From Zanthoxylum bungeanum (taxonomy: Eukaryota > Streptophyta > Magnoliopsida > Sapindales > Rutaceae), in NCBI GenBank assembly GCA_019454045.1, contig SKCR01023427.1:372001-436000 (forward strand): a stretch of 64,000 bases of DNA. Reading direction: 5' to 3'. Positions 1-12,400 of this stretch are shown here, one piece after another (within the stretch, counting starts at the first letter, position 1; every line of letters starts with the position of its first letter). The notes under the pieces were generated by a model. That model saw nothing but the letters and a program-made list of their open reading frames with translations. It was not told the DNA's origin and ran no database searches. Made by a program: the position numbers and the translations under genes.

Positions 1-270
1 AATGTCATTGGAACAGACACGGCTTTTCTTTCATAGTCTTCCATTAGGTAGGGAGATATGGTTGGAAAGTTCATTGCATTCCTTACAACTGATTTCGTAG
101 TTCTTAAAACAGACTCACTGAAATAGTAATTCATTCACTACACTTTTCATATGTTTTCCTTTGCCACAATACCTGATATTTATTGGGACATCAGTTCTAT
201 GCACTAGCCTTTTAAAATAATTATTGTAATAGAAAATTTTTCACTTTATGCTGGTGAAATTGACTTAGAA
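1..270 (+). other. SPK1 intron sequence left of the copia insertion
   Basis: This is AT-rich sequence with no recognised exon. One short open frame (about 2-112) shows no similarity that I recognise to SPK1. Because the copia element is flanked by the direct repeat CTAAC (271-275 and 6005-6009), this stretch and 6010-6422 were originally contiguous. They most likely form one SPK1 intron whose upstream exon lies outside the window. That is an inference from position. Confidence 0.5.
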
Positions 271-275
271 CTAAC

Positions 276-469
276 TGTGAGAATTTGTGAAGAAAATGTG
301 TATTAACATTTGCTTGATTTAGAACTTACAATGAGAGGCCTTTATATATGCATTATACAATTACCATATTAAATACACAACTATCATATTAAATACACGA
401 CACAACTACCAACTACACACTACACAACTAATTCCTACACCCAACTAATTCCAACAACTAATTTCAACA
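276..469 (-). repeat. 3' LTR of copia element 1 (194 bp)
   Basis: The repeat begins TGTGAGAATTTGTG and ends TTTCAACA on the + strand, and matches 4980-5065 plus 5914-6004. It contains an extra unit of about 20 bp (ACCATATTAAATACAC repeated) that the other LTR lacks. The ends are TG...CA when read on either strand. Confidence 0.92.
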
Positions 470-605
470 CTCCCCCTCAAGCTGAAGCATACATGTTATA
501 TGCACCAAGCTTGTTACAGATGAAATCAATACGAGGACCGCGAAGAGACTTGGTAAGGACATCTGCTAATTGACCGTCTGAGTTGACAAAGCTAGTAGCA
601 ATACA

Positions 606-3600
606 TCATGACAAAATTTTCTCTCTGATAAAGTGACAATCCACTTCTAAATGTTTGGTCCTCTCGTGAAACACAGGATTGGAGGCGATATGTAATGTTG
701 TCTGGTTGTCACAGATTAGTTTCATTTGTGCTCCTCCTCCTCCAAACTTTAATTCTTGCGGTAACTGTTTCAACCATATCAGCTCGCATGTTGCTAAGGC
801 CATAGCTCTATATTCTGCCTCTGCACTAGACCTGGAAACAACAACTTGCTTCTTACTCTTCCAGGATATGAGATTACCTCCAATCAGAACACAATAACCT
901 GTAGTAGAGCGTCTATCTGACGGAGAACCCGCCCAATCTGCATCAGAATAACCAATAACCTGAGTATGTCCCTTATCTTCATATAGTGGATCTTGGCCTG
1001 GTGCTCTTTTAACATATCTAAGAATGCGTATAATAACATCCCAATGACACTGGCAAGGGGTTTGTAGAAACTGACTAACCACACTTACAGCAAAAGAAAT
1101 ATCTGGTCGTGTGATGTTAAGGTAGTTTAGCTTCCCAACTAATCTCCTGTATTGTCCAGGATCATCTAGTGGTTCTCCGATTAGCTTACTATACTCTTCG
1201 GGATTCTCCAACGGCTCCCCCTCTTTTGGTAGGAGTTTATCATTGGGATCCATAGGTGTGTCCACCGGTCTGCAATCTAACATACCAGTCTCCTAAAGAA
1301 TATCCAATGCATACTTTCTCTGGGAAATAGCTACCCCAGAGTTAGATTGTGCTACCTCTATGCCAAGAAATTACTTGAGTCGTCCCAAATCCTTAGTCTG
1401 GAAATGATTAAATAGGTGTGTTTTTATCTCCCGAATATCCTCTTGATCACTTCCAGTGATGACGATATCATCCACATAAACTACTAAGTAGATGCATTTG
1501 CCATTGAAATGACGGTAGAAAACAGAGTGATCAGCTTCACTACGAGTTATACCAAAATCTGTAATTACAGCACTGAACCTCCCAAACCAAGCACGAGGAG
1601 ACTTTTTTAACCATAAAGAGAACGGTGAAGCCGACATACCAAACCATACCCCCCTGAGCAACAAAACCAGGTGGTTGCTCCATATAGACTTCCTCCTGAA
1701 GATCACCATGGAGAAAGACATTCTTGATGTCTAACTGATAAAAGGGCCAATGACGCATAGCCGCAATGGAGAGAAACAATCGGACATAGGCAATTTTGGC
1801 TACAAGAGAAAAAGTGTCACCATAGTCCAGACCAAATATATGTGTATAGCCCTTGGCAACCAGGCGAGCCTTAAGACGATCAATGTTTCCATCAGGACCA
1901 ACCTTCACTGTATAAACCCACCGACAACCAACTACAGATTTTCCGGACGGTAAAGGAACCAAATCCCATGTGCCACTAGAGTGTAGGGCGTCCATTTCAT
2001 CAATCATCGTCTGCTTCCACCCGGGGTGGGATAGTGCCTCACTGAGCTTCTTAGGAATAGAAACAGAAGACAAGGTGGAAACAAAAGCATAATATGAAGC
2101 AGATAAACGATGATAACTCATAAATGTGTATATAGGATGAGGATTGCGAGTGGAACGAATACCTTTGCTGGTGGCAATAGGACCATGTAGGGCAGGCAGG
2201 TCCACAGTAAGGGTAGGAGCTAGAGCAGGGTGTGAGTCAGCCCGAAGAGGTGGGGGGCGAGGACGACGTGGGTAGACCTGAAGAGGACGAGGTGATGGGA
2301 CAACCTCTGATGGAGGACTATAGAATGGAACGGGAAGAACCTCGGGAGGGAGTGGAATGGGCGGTGTATCTAGAGAGAAAAATGGGGATGACTCAAAGAA
2401 GGTGACATCAGCAGAAATGATGTAACGGTCAATAGTGGGAGAATAACAACGGTACCCTTTTTGAAGTCGAGAGTAACCTAAGAAGATACATTTGATAGAC
2501 TTAGCACCCAGTTTATCCCGGCCCGGTGTCAGGTTATGGACAAAGCAAACACAATCGAATATGCGAAGGGGTAAATGATGGAGAGGTTGAATGGGAAATA
2601 TAATGGAGTGGGGAAGTTGATTTTGTAAAACAGAGGAAGACATGCGATTAATTAAATAGCAAGTTGTGAGAACAGCATCCCCCAGAAACGAAAGGGCAGG
2701 TGGTTGTGGAGTAAAAGGGTACCGGCCTTGTCGATGAGATGTCTGTTTTCACGTTCAGCGACATCATTCTGTTGGGGTGTGTGAGCACATGAGGACCCAT
2801 GAAGAATACCGAGGGAGGACATGAAGTTTTTGAACGGGGTAGAGAAATATTCATGAGCATTATCACTGCGTAATATGCGTATAGGAACACCGAATTGAGT
2901 TTGAATCTCAGCACAAAAGGCTTTAAAGGTCGAAAATAACTCAGAACAATCTTTAAGTAAGAAGAGTCAAGTGTTTCGAGAATAGTCATCAATAAATGTA
3001 ACAAAATAGCGAAATCCCAAAACATAGTTGACACGACAGGGACCCCAAACATCAAAATGAACTAAGTCAAATAGGGACGCAGCCCGATTATTGATACGCT
3101 TGGGAAACTTAGTACGAGTTTGTTTACCAAGTTGACATGACTCACAATTAAAGGAAGATAAAGCAGAAAGATGCGGAGCTAGCTTCTGGAGCTTGGACAG
3201 ACTGGGGTGACCCAAGCGACAATGAACAACTTGGGCAGAATCAGAAGAAGTGCAAGCAACGGAAGGTAGTGACCTTGAAAGGTGATAGAGGCCTTGTGAC
3301 TCACGTCCTGTACCAATCATCCGTCCCGTACTCTGGTCCTGCACGACAATAGAATTATTAAGAAAGGTGACAGAGCAGTTAAGATCATGAGTAAGTTCAC
3401 TAACATAAATAAGATTAAAAGGACAACCAGGTACATAAAGAACAGAGGTCAATGGTAAGGAAGGAACATGAGAAGCTCGCCCAATACCCTTAGCAACAGT
3501 TTTAGAGCCATTAGCAAGGGTAACCATAGGGAGAGAATCTGAACCGGTTAAAGATGAGAAAAGGTGTGGATTACCAGAAATATGATCGGAGGCTCCAGAA

Positions 3601-4644
3601 TCAATAACCCAGGGGCCGAGAGGAGAGGACTGAGTGAGGCAGGCCACAAAATTACCAGTGTAGGCAACATAAGCAGAGGATGGTTGCTGAGAGGCCTGAT
3701 ACTGAAGGAAAGCAGCATAATCCGGGCCAGATAAGGTAACCTGCTGAGATGAGTGCTCAGAAGAAATAGGAGAGGCAGTGCCGTCAACTTGAGCGACCTT
3801 GGCAGTAGAGGGACGGTTTGCCCTGAAGCTGATAGCAACGCTCTGGGGTGTGACCAACCTTATGATAGTAACTACATTTGGGACGCACTCCTCGGTGAGT
3901 ATGGGATCCATGATTTCCCGTGGAACTGCTCTGTGCTGCAAAGATAGAAGGCTCTGCGGAGTGGGTCTCAGAGTCAATGACGGAAGTGGAGGAGACTCGA
4001 AGAAGTCGAGCAAAAACATTTTCCAGAGAAGGGATAGTTGCACTGGCCAAAATCTGATCACGAACGGGCTGAAGCTCAGATCGGATCCCAATCAAAGTTA
4101 ACACCATAAAGAACTGTTTTCGCCGGCGTTCCTGTTCAACAATAGTAGTGGTAATTGGCAAGATAGAATTGAACTCCTCTCGCAATGATTCAATCCGACC
4201 AATATACTCAGACATATCCAGATCACGCTGATTCAAGTGAAACATATCAGACACAACATTATAAAATCTCTGTATATCATTAATATGCAAAGCGATAGCC
4301 TTCCTCCATAACTTGTGGCAAGTCTTATAGGGTCGAAACATGACAAGAAGCTTAGAATCAATAGACTGCCATAACAGTCAAGAGATTACATAATTGAGCA
4401 TCAAACTTCCTCCAAGACCGACGCTTGGCCTCAGGTATAGAATCCTCACTGGAGTTAAATGATCTTCACACCCCTGCCCCATAAACCATAATTTAACCGA
4501 AGTCGACCAAGAAACATAATTTATAGAACCAAGTAACTTATCAGTTGTAATAACAAGAGAACCAGAAAGAGTTGGGACGAAAGAACCTGATTTAGGCAAA
4601 ATCGGAGCTCGAGGGTGAGTGTCGTCTTCCGACGGGTGATCCAT
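606..4644 (-). pseudogene. copia gag-pol remnant (element 1)
   Basis: The polyprotein frame is broken into several pieces on the minus strand by frameshifts and stops. Gag starts at 4644 (MDHPSEDDTH) and runs to about 3784. A protease motif (VIDSGASDH) and the HHCC gag-pre-integrase zinc region (CRLGH, CESCQLGK), followed by the integrase core (FVTFIDDYSR), lie in 4091-2967. The integrase C-terminal part and N-terminal RT (VYMEQPPGF) lie in 2643-1540. The RT catalytic YVDD lies in 1721-1371. RNase H (KTKHLEVDCH near the end) lies in 1283-606. No uninterrupted polyprotein exists, so the element is not autonomous. Confidence 0.93.
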
Positions 4645-5065
4645 AAATAATATCGCGGAAAAAAATGAGCAGAGCGACCCTCAGTGAAGGTAGATCGGTG
4701 ACCTCTGAGGGTGGTGGTGGTGGTGGTTTTTGAAAAAAGAAGAAGTGCGGAAGTGGTGGTGGATAAATCTAAGGTTTTGAGGGTATTTTGAAAAAAACAG
4801 TGAAATAGACACGCCAAAGAAGGAGACCGACGACGGAAGTGAGACCAGCGGCTGACAAAGAGTCGTAGGATGCCGGAGGTGTCGTCGGACGCGCGCCGGA
4901 ACAGTAACGTCGGCGGTGGCAGTGGCGGTGGTATCAACGGAAAAAAAAAGACCACCCTAGGATCAACTTACTGATACCATGTGAGAATTTGTGAAGAAAA
5001 TGTATATTAACATTTGCTTGATTTAGAACCTACATTGAGAGGCCTTTATATAGACATTATACAAC

Positions 5066-5905
5066 CATTGTTTTAAAAAACGTTTCGAGGCGGCCGCCTC
5101 GAACCGCCTCGCGGAGTTGCTGCACCGAGGCGGCGCCTAAAACGGCAAATGGCAATTTTCCGCCTTTGGCCGCGTGAGGCGGCCGCCTCAGGCCGCCTCA
5201 CGCAGACTCGGCGTGAGGCGGCCGCCTCACGCTTTGAATCCTTTTTTTTTTTTTTTTTTTTCATTAAAACGACGACGTTTTGGTGGTGCCCAAACGTCGT
5301 CGTTTTGGCTTCTGTATATATTAAAAAAAAAAACCCTAAAACTATCAATTTCTCAGTTTTGGCTTCTCGGTTTCCTTCTCAATTTCTCAGCCTGCCTTCG
5401 TCGTCTCAGTCTCGCTTCTCAGCTCTCGGCAACTTCTCCGTTCTCGGCGTTCCCTACAATTTCTTCTCAGGCTCGCATTCTCGTTTCGTCTTATGTAATC
5501 AAATTTAAAAATAATACGACTTTATGTTATTTGTTAGGGAAAGGGAAAGCTCCACAATTAATGGATGAAGACACTACAAGTTAGGAGGTTTTTTCGATGA
5601 TGACCCATCTGATGATGACAGAGATTTTGACCTAGCTTCATGCCGCTAGACACTAATGATAACTTGTTTAAGGATTAGTTATCAATAATTTTTTGAACAA
5701 ACTATGTATTATGAAGAAAGTAATGTAATTTGGATTACTTATCAATAGTTTTTTGAACATACTATGAATTATGAAGAAATGAATGTATTTTTTATTATTT
5801 TCCCGATTTCCGCATTGAGGCGCCCGCCTCGCCGCCTCGAGGCGGCCCGCCTCGCGCCTCAATGGCCGGCCGCCTCGAGGCGCCGCACCGTATTTTTAAA
5901 CCTTG
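5066..5905. mobile_element. non-autonomous hAT-type element (840 bp) nested in the copia LTR
   Basis: The element is flanked by a perfect 8-bp duplication TATACAAC (5058-5065 and 5906-5913), the size typical of hAT elements. The terminal inverted repeats are imperfect: CATTGTTTTAAAAAACG at the left and CAAGGTTTAAAAATACG as the reverse complement of the right end. Both ends carry subterminal GC-rich GAGGCGGCCGCCTC-type palindromes. The centre has a poly-T run, a hairpin (5266-5306, arms AAAACGACGACGTTT) and CT-rich sequence resembling a plant promoter and leader. No transposase is encoded. The short open frames in it are by-products of GC-rich repeats. Confidence 0.9.
5266..5306. repeat. perfect-arm hairpin inside the nested hAT-type element
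   Basis: The arms AAAACGACGACGTTT and AAACGTCGTCGTTTT are complementary around a loop of about 11 bases (TGGTGGTGCCC). It sits just upstream of a TATA-like stretch (CTGTATATATT) at about 5311-5321 and a CT-rich leader-like region. Confidence 0.7.
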
Positions 5906-6422
5906 TATACAACTACCATATTAAATACACAACAACACAACTACCAACTACACACTACACAACTAATTCCAACACCCAACTAATTCCAACTACTCATTTC
6001 AATACTAACTAACTCTTACAAGATTCAGAAATTAAACTCTATTTCTGTTTTGAAACATAATGACCAATATGTGGAGTAAGAATTCAAAAAGGAAACTTTA
6101 TGATAGCTGGATGATCTTGGGTCATGAGAGGAGGCAAGAGCTGTTTTTTACAGTTATTGCTTTGTTAAGATTCTCACTGTTCCATTTTAGCTGGTTAATC
6201 GACTACTGTTGTCTAGACTGAAATGCTCTAACTGCTTTTCTGATACATTCTAGGTTGGATAGTTGCTTTCACTCTACAGTTTTCATGTTTTCTTATATGT
6301 CAGTTGCAATGGGATCATTTTACTCATAGAATGTACTTCAAAAAGTTGAATATAGCTTATCACGTAAACATAATATAAACTTTGAATCCATCTTTCTAAT
6401 TTATTCCCCTTTTGTTATATAG

Positions 6423-9400
6423 GTGAAGATGTTCCACCAATGCAGTTAAGAGATGGTGTATTCAGATGTGTAATGCAGTTGTATGACTGTCTTCTAACAG
6501 AGGTGCATGAGCGTTGTAAGAAGGGGTTAAGCTTGGCAAAACGCTTAAACAGCAGTTTGGCCTTCTTCTGTTATGATCTTTTGTCCATCATTGAACCTCG
6601 GCAAGTTTTTGAACTGGTATGTTTTTCATCTAGTTGCCTTGTTATAAATCTGTATTGATTTGCTCTTTGCATTTGTAAAGATTTGTTCTGTAAATCTAAC
6701 ACATGGAACGTATATATACAGTGTTATAGATTCTTTTTGATAACTAGAATCAATAAATCTGTATCATCATATATGTCTGGGTGATATGATATGATAACAC
6801 CTTTGGTATACTATAGTTGGAGTTGTCATTAGGTTTCTAGTAGCAAGTTATGTGCTCACAGCATCATGTCCAATTGAATCGATTTCTACTTACATGGCTG
6901 GATGGAAGTTGTAGGTGGATAAGAGAAATCTAGATGGCAATTATTACATCATATGGGCATATTTTTCAGTTGACACAAATTATCTTCTATTCTGCAGGTT
7001 TCATTGTACCTGGACAAGTTTTCAGGGGTATGTCAATCGGTCCTCCATGATTGCAAGCTTATATTCTTGCAGATTATATGTGATCATGATCTTTATGTGG
7101 AAGTGCCGGGGAGAGACCCTTCAGATAGGTAATTCGTTGATTAAAGTCTTCTGTTCTTGCATACCATAACCTGTGGTGTTCATGAGCTATTCTCCATGGT
7201 CCTTCCAGTGCACTTAAGTGTTCTTTTATCTTAAGTTTCATGTTTGATCAATCCTTAATGTGAATGTGCATGGTTTGCTTTAGTGTGTTTTTCTGCATTT
7301 TTTTCCCATTCCTCCCAATTCAGACTAATAAGTTCAGTTGAGAAGATTATGATGCAAGTCAATACCTCTGTTATAATAATTTTATTTTTTTTTTTGATAT
7401 ATTATCATTTTATTTTGTGATTCTCTATTCATTTTGGCTGTGTAAGATCTGGATGAATTCAAATCTGATGCTGCAACTGATGTTTGCTTGACCAATTGCC
7501 CTCTGATGTTGTAGGAACTATCTTTCATCTGTGTTAATACAAGAACTTTTCCTTACCTGGGATCATGATGATTTATCTCAGAGAGCAAAGGTGAATTTAA
7601 TTAAATTCAACTAGCTTTTGTTTTGAATTATTCATGTTATTTCCTGTTGATGTATATTTATGTGTGCCTTGCTCGATTTCTATACTTATTAACTGTTTGC
7701 TTTCATTTAATGGGAGAAAAAAAAACTATTTGCTTTACTCTGGCAACATGCTACATTATTATTTGTTCGAAGCGTGCATCTTCTGTGTAATAATTTCTTG
7801 TAACATGCTTTTGGTGAGTGTAGGCAGCTAGAATCCTAGTAGTACTCTTGTGCAAGCATGAGTTTGATGCTCGATACCAGAAGCCTGAGGATAAGCTATA
7901 TATTGCTCAGCTCTATTTTCCTCTTATTGGTCAGGTACATGGCATTTTCTACATTTTATAGCTTGATATATGATATTATGAACTATTAACTCCATTTGAG
8001 GAAAAATTCACTTATATGTTTCCTAAGTTCCTAAGTATGCTAGTCTTCAACATACATCTGCATTTCTTAAAATCTGTGATTTGGTAATTTTTTTGTTTTG
8101 TTCTGTGCAGATCCTGGATGAAATGCCTGTATTTTACAATCTAAATGCTGTTGAAAAGCGTGAAGTTTTAATTGTTGTAATGGAAATTGTGCGGAATCTG
8201 GATGATGTTTCACTGGTCAAGGCATGGCAGCAAAGCATTGCTCGAACAAGATTGTTTTTCAAACTCATGGAAGAATGCCTGATTCTTTTTGAGGTTTGTA
8301 CTAATTTGAAAGTTCAAGTTCCATTTCAATCATGTGACTGAGTCTTGGCTCGGTTTACGCTCATCTTTGTTTAGCCTCGTTACATAGTTGGGCTTGAGTT
8401 AGGCTACAAAAGTTTTTACATGGACATTTTTTAAGCCTTATCATCTACATGGACTCTTTTGTCGGCTGAGCTGTTCTTGAATTTATCTGATGATGTACTG
8501 TAATACATAGCAGGCAAATTTTATCTCACCTGCTAGTGGTGGATGTAGACCCGGCCGGCGGTTCGGTTCCGGTTCGGAACCGAACCGAACCGGCCGGTTA
8601 CCGGTTCCACACTTAAGTGGAACCGGAACTGAAAACCGAACCGGAACCGAACCTTCGGTTCCGGTTCGGTTCGGTTCCTTTTTTTTTTAATTATTTAAAT
8701 AAAAAAATGAGATTAAATTTAATAAAATTATTTTTTTATTACATTGAAGAGCTTGAGCTTAAATTTTTAAAAATTTAAGTTGCCTACGTATCCACCAAGG
8801 GTGAGAGGAATCAAAGCTCACGTAGTTCCATTACAAGTTTTAGTCTTTTAGACATATCCCCTTTGTAAATTATAATTTTACAATAATCAATCATCATTAT
8901 CGGTTGATCCTTCGGCTCCGGTTCCGCTTGCACTTGTTGCAGAAGCATTATCGAACAAATCTTCACAATCATCGGGGGCATCTTCTTGTTGTCTCAGATC
9001 AGCTCGAGTCCAATCATCCACACAAGCTGTTACTTCTAGAGTGCTTGGATGTAATGAAGATCGCCTAGCTTCCAATATATTACCTCCCAAGCTGAAGGCT
9101 TGCTCAACCGCAACGGTGGAAATAGGTGCTGCCAAAATCTCTTTAGCAATAATAGATAAAACATGATATATATTTTGATGCCGGTTCCACCATTCAAGGA
9201 TTTTAAAATTTTTACTGCATAAACTTTCATTAGAAAACTCAAAATTTGTAGATAAATAATTATCTAATTCAGGGTTATTAGTTGTCGTATCCCTAGCTTT
9301 TTTATTTCGTTGCAATAACCAACGATCCCCTGCGCTAAGTCTTGTTTGAATTACCGGTTCGCTACTACTAGATTGACCTAATGTTCATAAGTTATATCTT

Positions 9401-12400
9401 ACAATATAATCATTAAATAACTCAATTAAATCATTTCTTAATTTCGTCATTAATCTAGTAATGTCAATTTCATCTAATATTCCTAAATAACCATAATAAG
9501 CTTGTAAAGCACCACTCAAACCTTCTAATTTAAATCTAGGATCAAAAACAGCAGCAATAAGATAAAGTAAAGGAATTTCTCTAAAATAGTTTAACCATTT
9601 TACCTTCATAACAGTAATGGCTTCTAACAAAACAATATCATTAGGATCGCTACTGTCAACATGCTCATCGAGAGTGCCAACAATATTTAAACTCTCAAGA
9701 AGAAATAAATGTGCTGTAGGATAATAAACGCCGCTAAAAACTAAAGTAGCATCATTAAAAACTTTTAAAATATCTAAAATTTTTTCACAAATATCCCATT
9801 GACTAGGATAAAGTGTGATATTTTGAACATGTTGAGAAAAAAAACTACATAATGCATCTTTGTATTGAAATTCTTGACATAAAAGAAAATAAGTAGAATT
9901 CCAACGTGTTGGAACATCTCTTGAAAATTTAATCGGTTTAATACCATTTATTTTACAGAACTTGGTCCATTCTCTCCTAATTTGAGAATATGACCAAATA
10001 CAGTTAAGAGCCGTTTTAATTGGATCAAGGAAAGGTGATAATAATTTTAGACCGTCTTGCACACATAAGTTGAGGACATGACATGTACAACGAATATGAA
10101 AAAACCGTCCCCCTAAATTTGGTTGACATATTTCTTTTAAATAATTGATGGATGCAGTATTTGCAGATGCATTATCAAATCCAATTGTTAAAATTTTTTC
10201 TCCTAAACCATATTCATAAAAAATTACCTTCATCATTCTATAAATATTATGTGCAGTATGTTGGTCATCAAAAACTCTAAATGCAATAAGTCGTTTTTGC
10301 ATGGTAAATGATGCATCAATCCAATGACAAGTCACACCCATGTATGAATGTGTTTGCCAATGATCACTCCAAATATCAGAACATACAGAAATACGACCTT
10401 TCATCTCTTTAAATATTTCATTTAAAATAATTTTACCATCTTTGTATAATTTAAAAATATGACGTTTTGTTGTGTTTCGAGTCATTCTACATGCAGAAGG
10501 GTTTAAAGCATTATGCACGTAATTAGTAAAATGAAGTTTTTCACCAAAGCTTAAAGAAAGATGTGCCATACAAGTTAATTTCGCAAATTCTTCTCTATTT
10601 TTTGCATCAGAATATTTAAATAAATCTAAAGCACTCGTACCTCTATTTGATGATGCGTACCTGGCCATTTGAGTTTGCGTCGTATCAATGCCAAATTCAA
10701 CCGGATGATGTTTTTCCATGTGCTTGATCATATTGCCATATCCACCAGAAAATTTGTAGATAACCCCACAATAGTTGCAAACTGCTCGTTGTGAATCATC
10801 TTCTAGGCGTTCCAAATTAAAATGAATTTTGAAAATATCTGAGGACCGAGCCTTAACTTCTCTTCTCCGTGATTGTGCACTGACACTAGGGCCGCTCTCT
10901 TGGGTTGGCATATTTGACATTATGTTCTCAGATGAGCTTGCCATTTTTCGTTTGAGAAATTAGGAAGAAAAATAAGAAAATTGAATAATTGCGAATAAGA
11001 GAACTAGAGAATTATAGAAAATGAGAGAGTTGAGAATTTGGTGTGATGAAATTATGAAAAATGAATCCTATTTATAGAATTTTAGAATTTTTTTGATACC
11101 AATATGCCCCTAAATATAACCGTTTTATTACCGTTATTAGGGGTACATTAGTAATTAATATTTTATATAACAAATTTTTTTTTTTTTTTTTGGCAGGGAG
11201 CCAAACGGCTCCCTGCATCCCTGCCGTTGGGGGAATTAGGCCCCCAACGGCTAGTAGCCGTTGGGGGCCGTAGGGTTCTGTTGGAACCCTACGGTTCCAA
11301 CCGGAACCGTTCGGTTCCGGTTGGAACCGTCCGAACCGTTCGAGTTGGGGTGGAACCCCAACCGAACCGGTCCCATTCCGGTTCGGTTCCGGAACCGGAA
11401 CCGGAACCGGAACCTTCCGGTTCCAACCGGTTCGGTTCCGGTTCCGAACCGGAACCGTGGCCGGGTCTAGGTGGATGCCTACGTGCATAATTACATTTAT
11501 GGAAATCATGTAAACATGATTCTTTTTTCACACTGGCTAAATGCATTTCTCATTTTACTATTCCTGTTGCTGTTATGTCAGTTGTGACTTGTGTTTGAAT
11601 GATGTATTTTACAGCACAGAAAACCAGATGATGGAATGCTTTTAGGTGCTAGTTCTCGCAGTCCTGTTGGTGAGGGGCCTTCTTCTCCCAAGTATTCAGA
11701 GAGACTCTCTCCTGCAATAAACAATTACTTATCTGAGGCATCAAGACAAGAAGTCAGAGTGAGTTTATCATCACAATTTCTCTTGAGTTCTTAAAGCTAA
11801 TGCTTTTTTTCCATGTTCTGGTTAGCTCTTTCCTGCACCGGTAAATTATGACATCCTCCATTATTATCAATAGTTTCTTAATTTCTTTCATTGTCTTAAC
11901 CTGCTATTGTAGATTTCAAAAAGTTCCTCTTTTGTTCATCCTTGTACATTTTAAATCTCTCTGATGCAGCCACAGGGGACTCCTGAAAATGGTTATTTGT
12001 GGCAGAGGGTAAATTCCCAGTTAAGCTCCCCTAGCCAGCCATATTCCTTGAGAGAAGCTTTGGCTCAGGCACAATCTTCTAGGATTGGAGCTTCAGCCCA
12101 GGCACTTAGAGAATCGTTGCACCCAATTTTGAGACAGAAATTGGTATGGTTTTGCATCAAAATGTCATATTTTAATTGATTGCTTCAGCAGTCACTATTT
12201 AATTTCGGAAGTATTAATCTGGTCTTGTTTTAGTTTTGTTCATTTTTTCTCTGTCACTTCAGGATGCTGATAGTTTTCACATTCTCTTCAGGAACTCTGG
12301 GAAGAAAATTTGAGTGCTGCTGTCAGTCTTCAGGTTTTAGAAATAACTGAGAAATTCTGCATGATGGCGGCATCCCATAGCATTGCCACTGATTATGGGA

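Larger units (their letters stand above)
276..6004 (-). mobile_element. Ty1/copia LTR retrotransposon (decayed), antisense inside SPK1
   Basis: A complete but degenerate copia element lies on the minus strand. It has short LTRs at 276-469 and 4980-6004 (the latter split by a later insertion) and a perfect 5-bp target duplication, CTAAC, at 271-275 and 6005-6009. Next to the right LTR the minus strand reads TGGTATCAG (4971-4979), the start of the usual initiator-Met tRNA primer-binding site. Next to the left LTR the minus strand carries a purine tract, TTGAGGGGGAGTG (about 470-482). The internal order is gag, protease, integrase, RT, RNase H, which is diagnostic for copia. The position between SPK1 exons shows an intronic insertion opposite to host transcription. 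Confidence 0.95.
4980..6004 (-). repeat. 5' LTR of copia element 1, split by a nested hAT-type element
   Basis: Segments 4980-5065 and 5914-6004 together match the left LTR. The break is occupied by an 840-bp element with its own 8-bp target duplication. The outer terminal bases have drifted: AATA appears where the left LTR has AACA. Confidence 0.9.

Noticed and set aside
5149..5584. Two overlapping + strand frames in the nested hAT-type element
   Set aside because: They are made of GC-rich palindromes, poly-T (poly-Phe) and leader-like sequence, and show no domain.
11072..11546. Frames rich in repeated Pro/Val/Asn/Arg near the right end of the hAT element
   Set aside because: They come from the GGAACCG subterminal repeats of the transposon, not from a gene.
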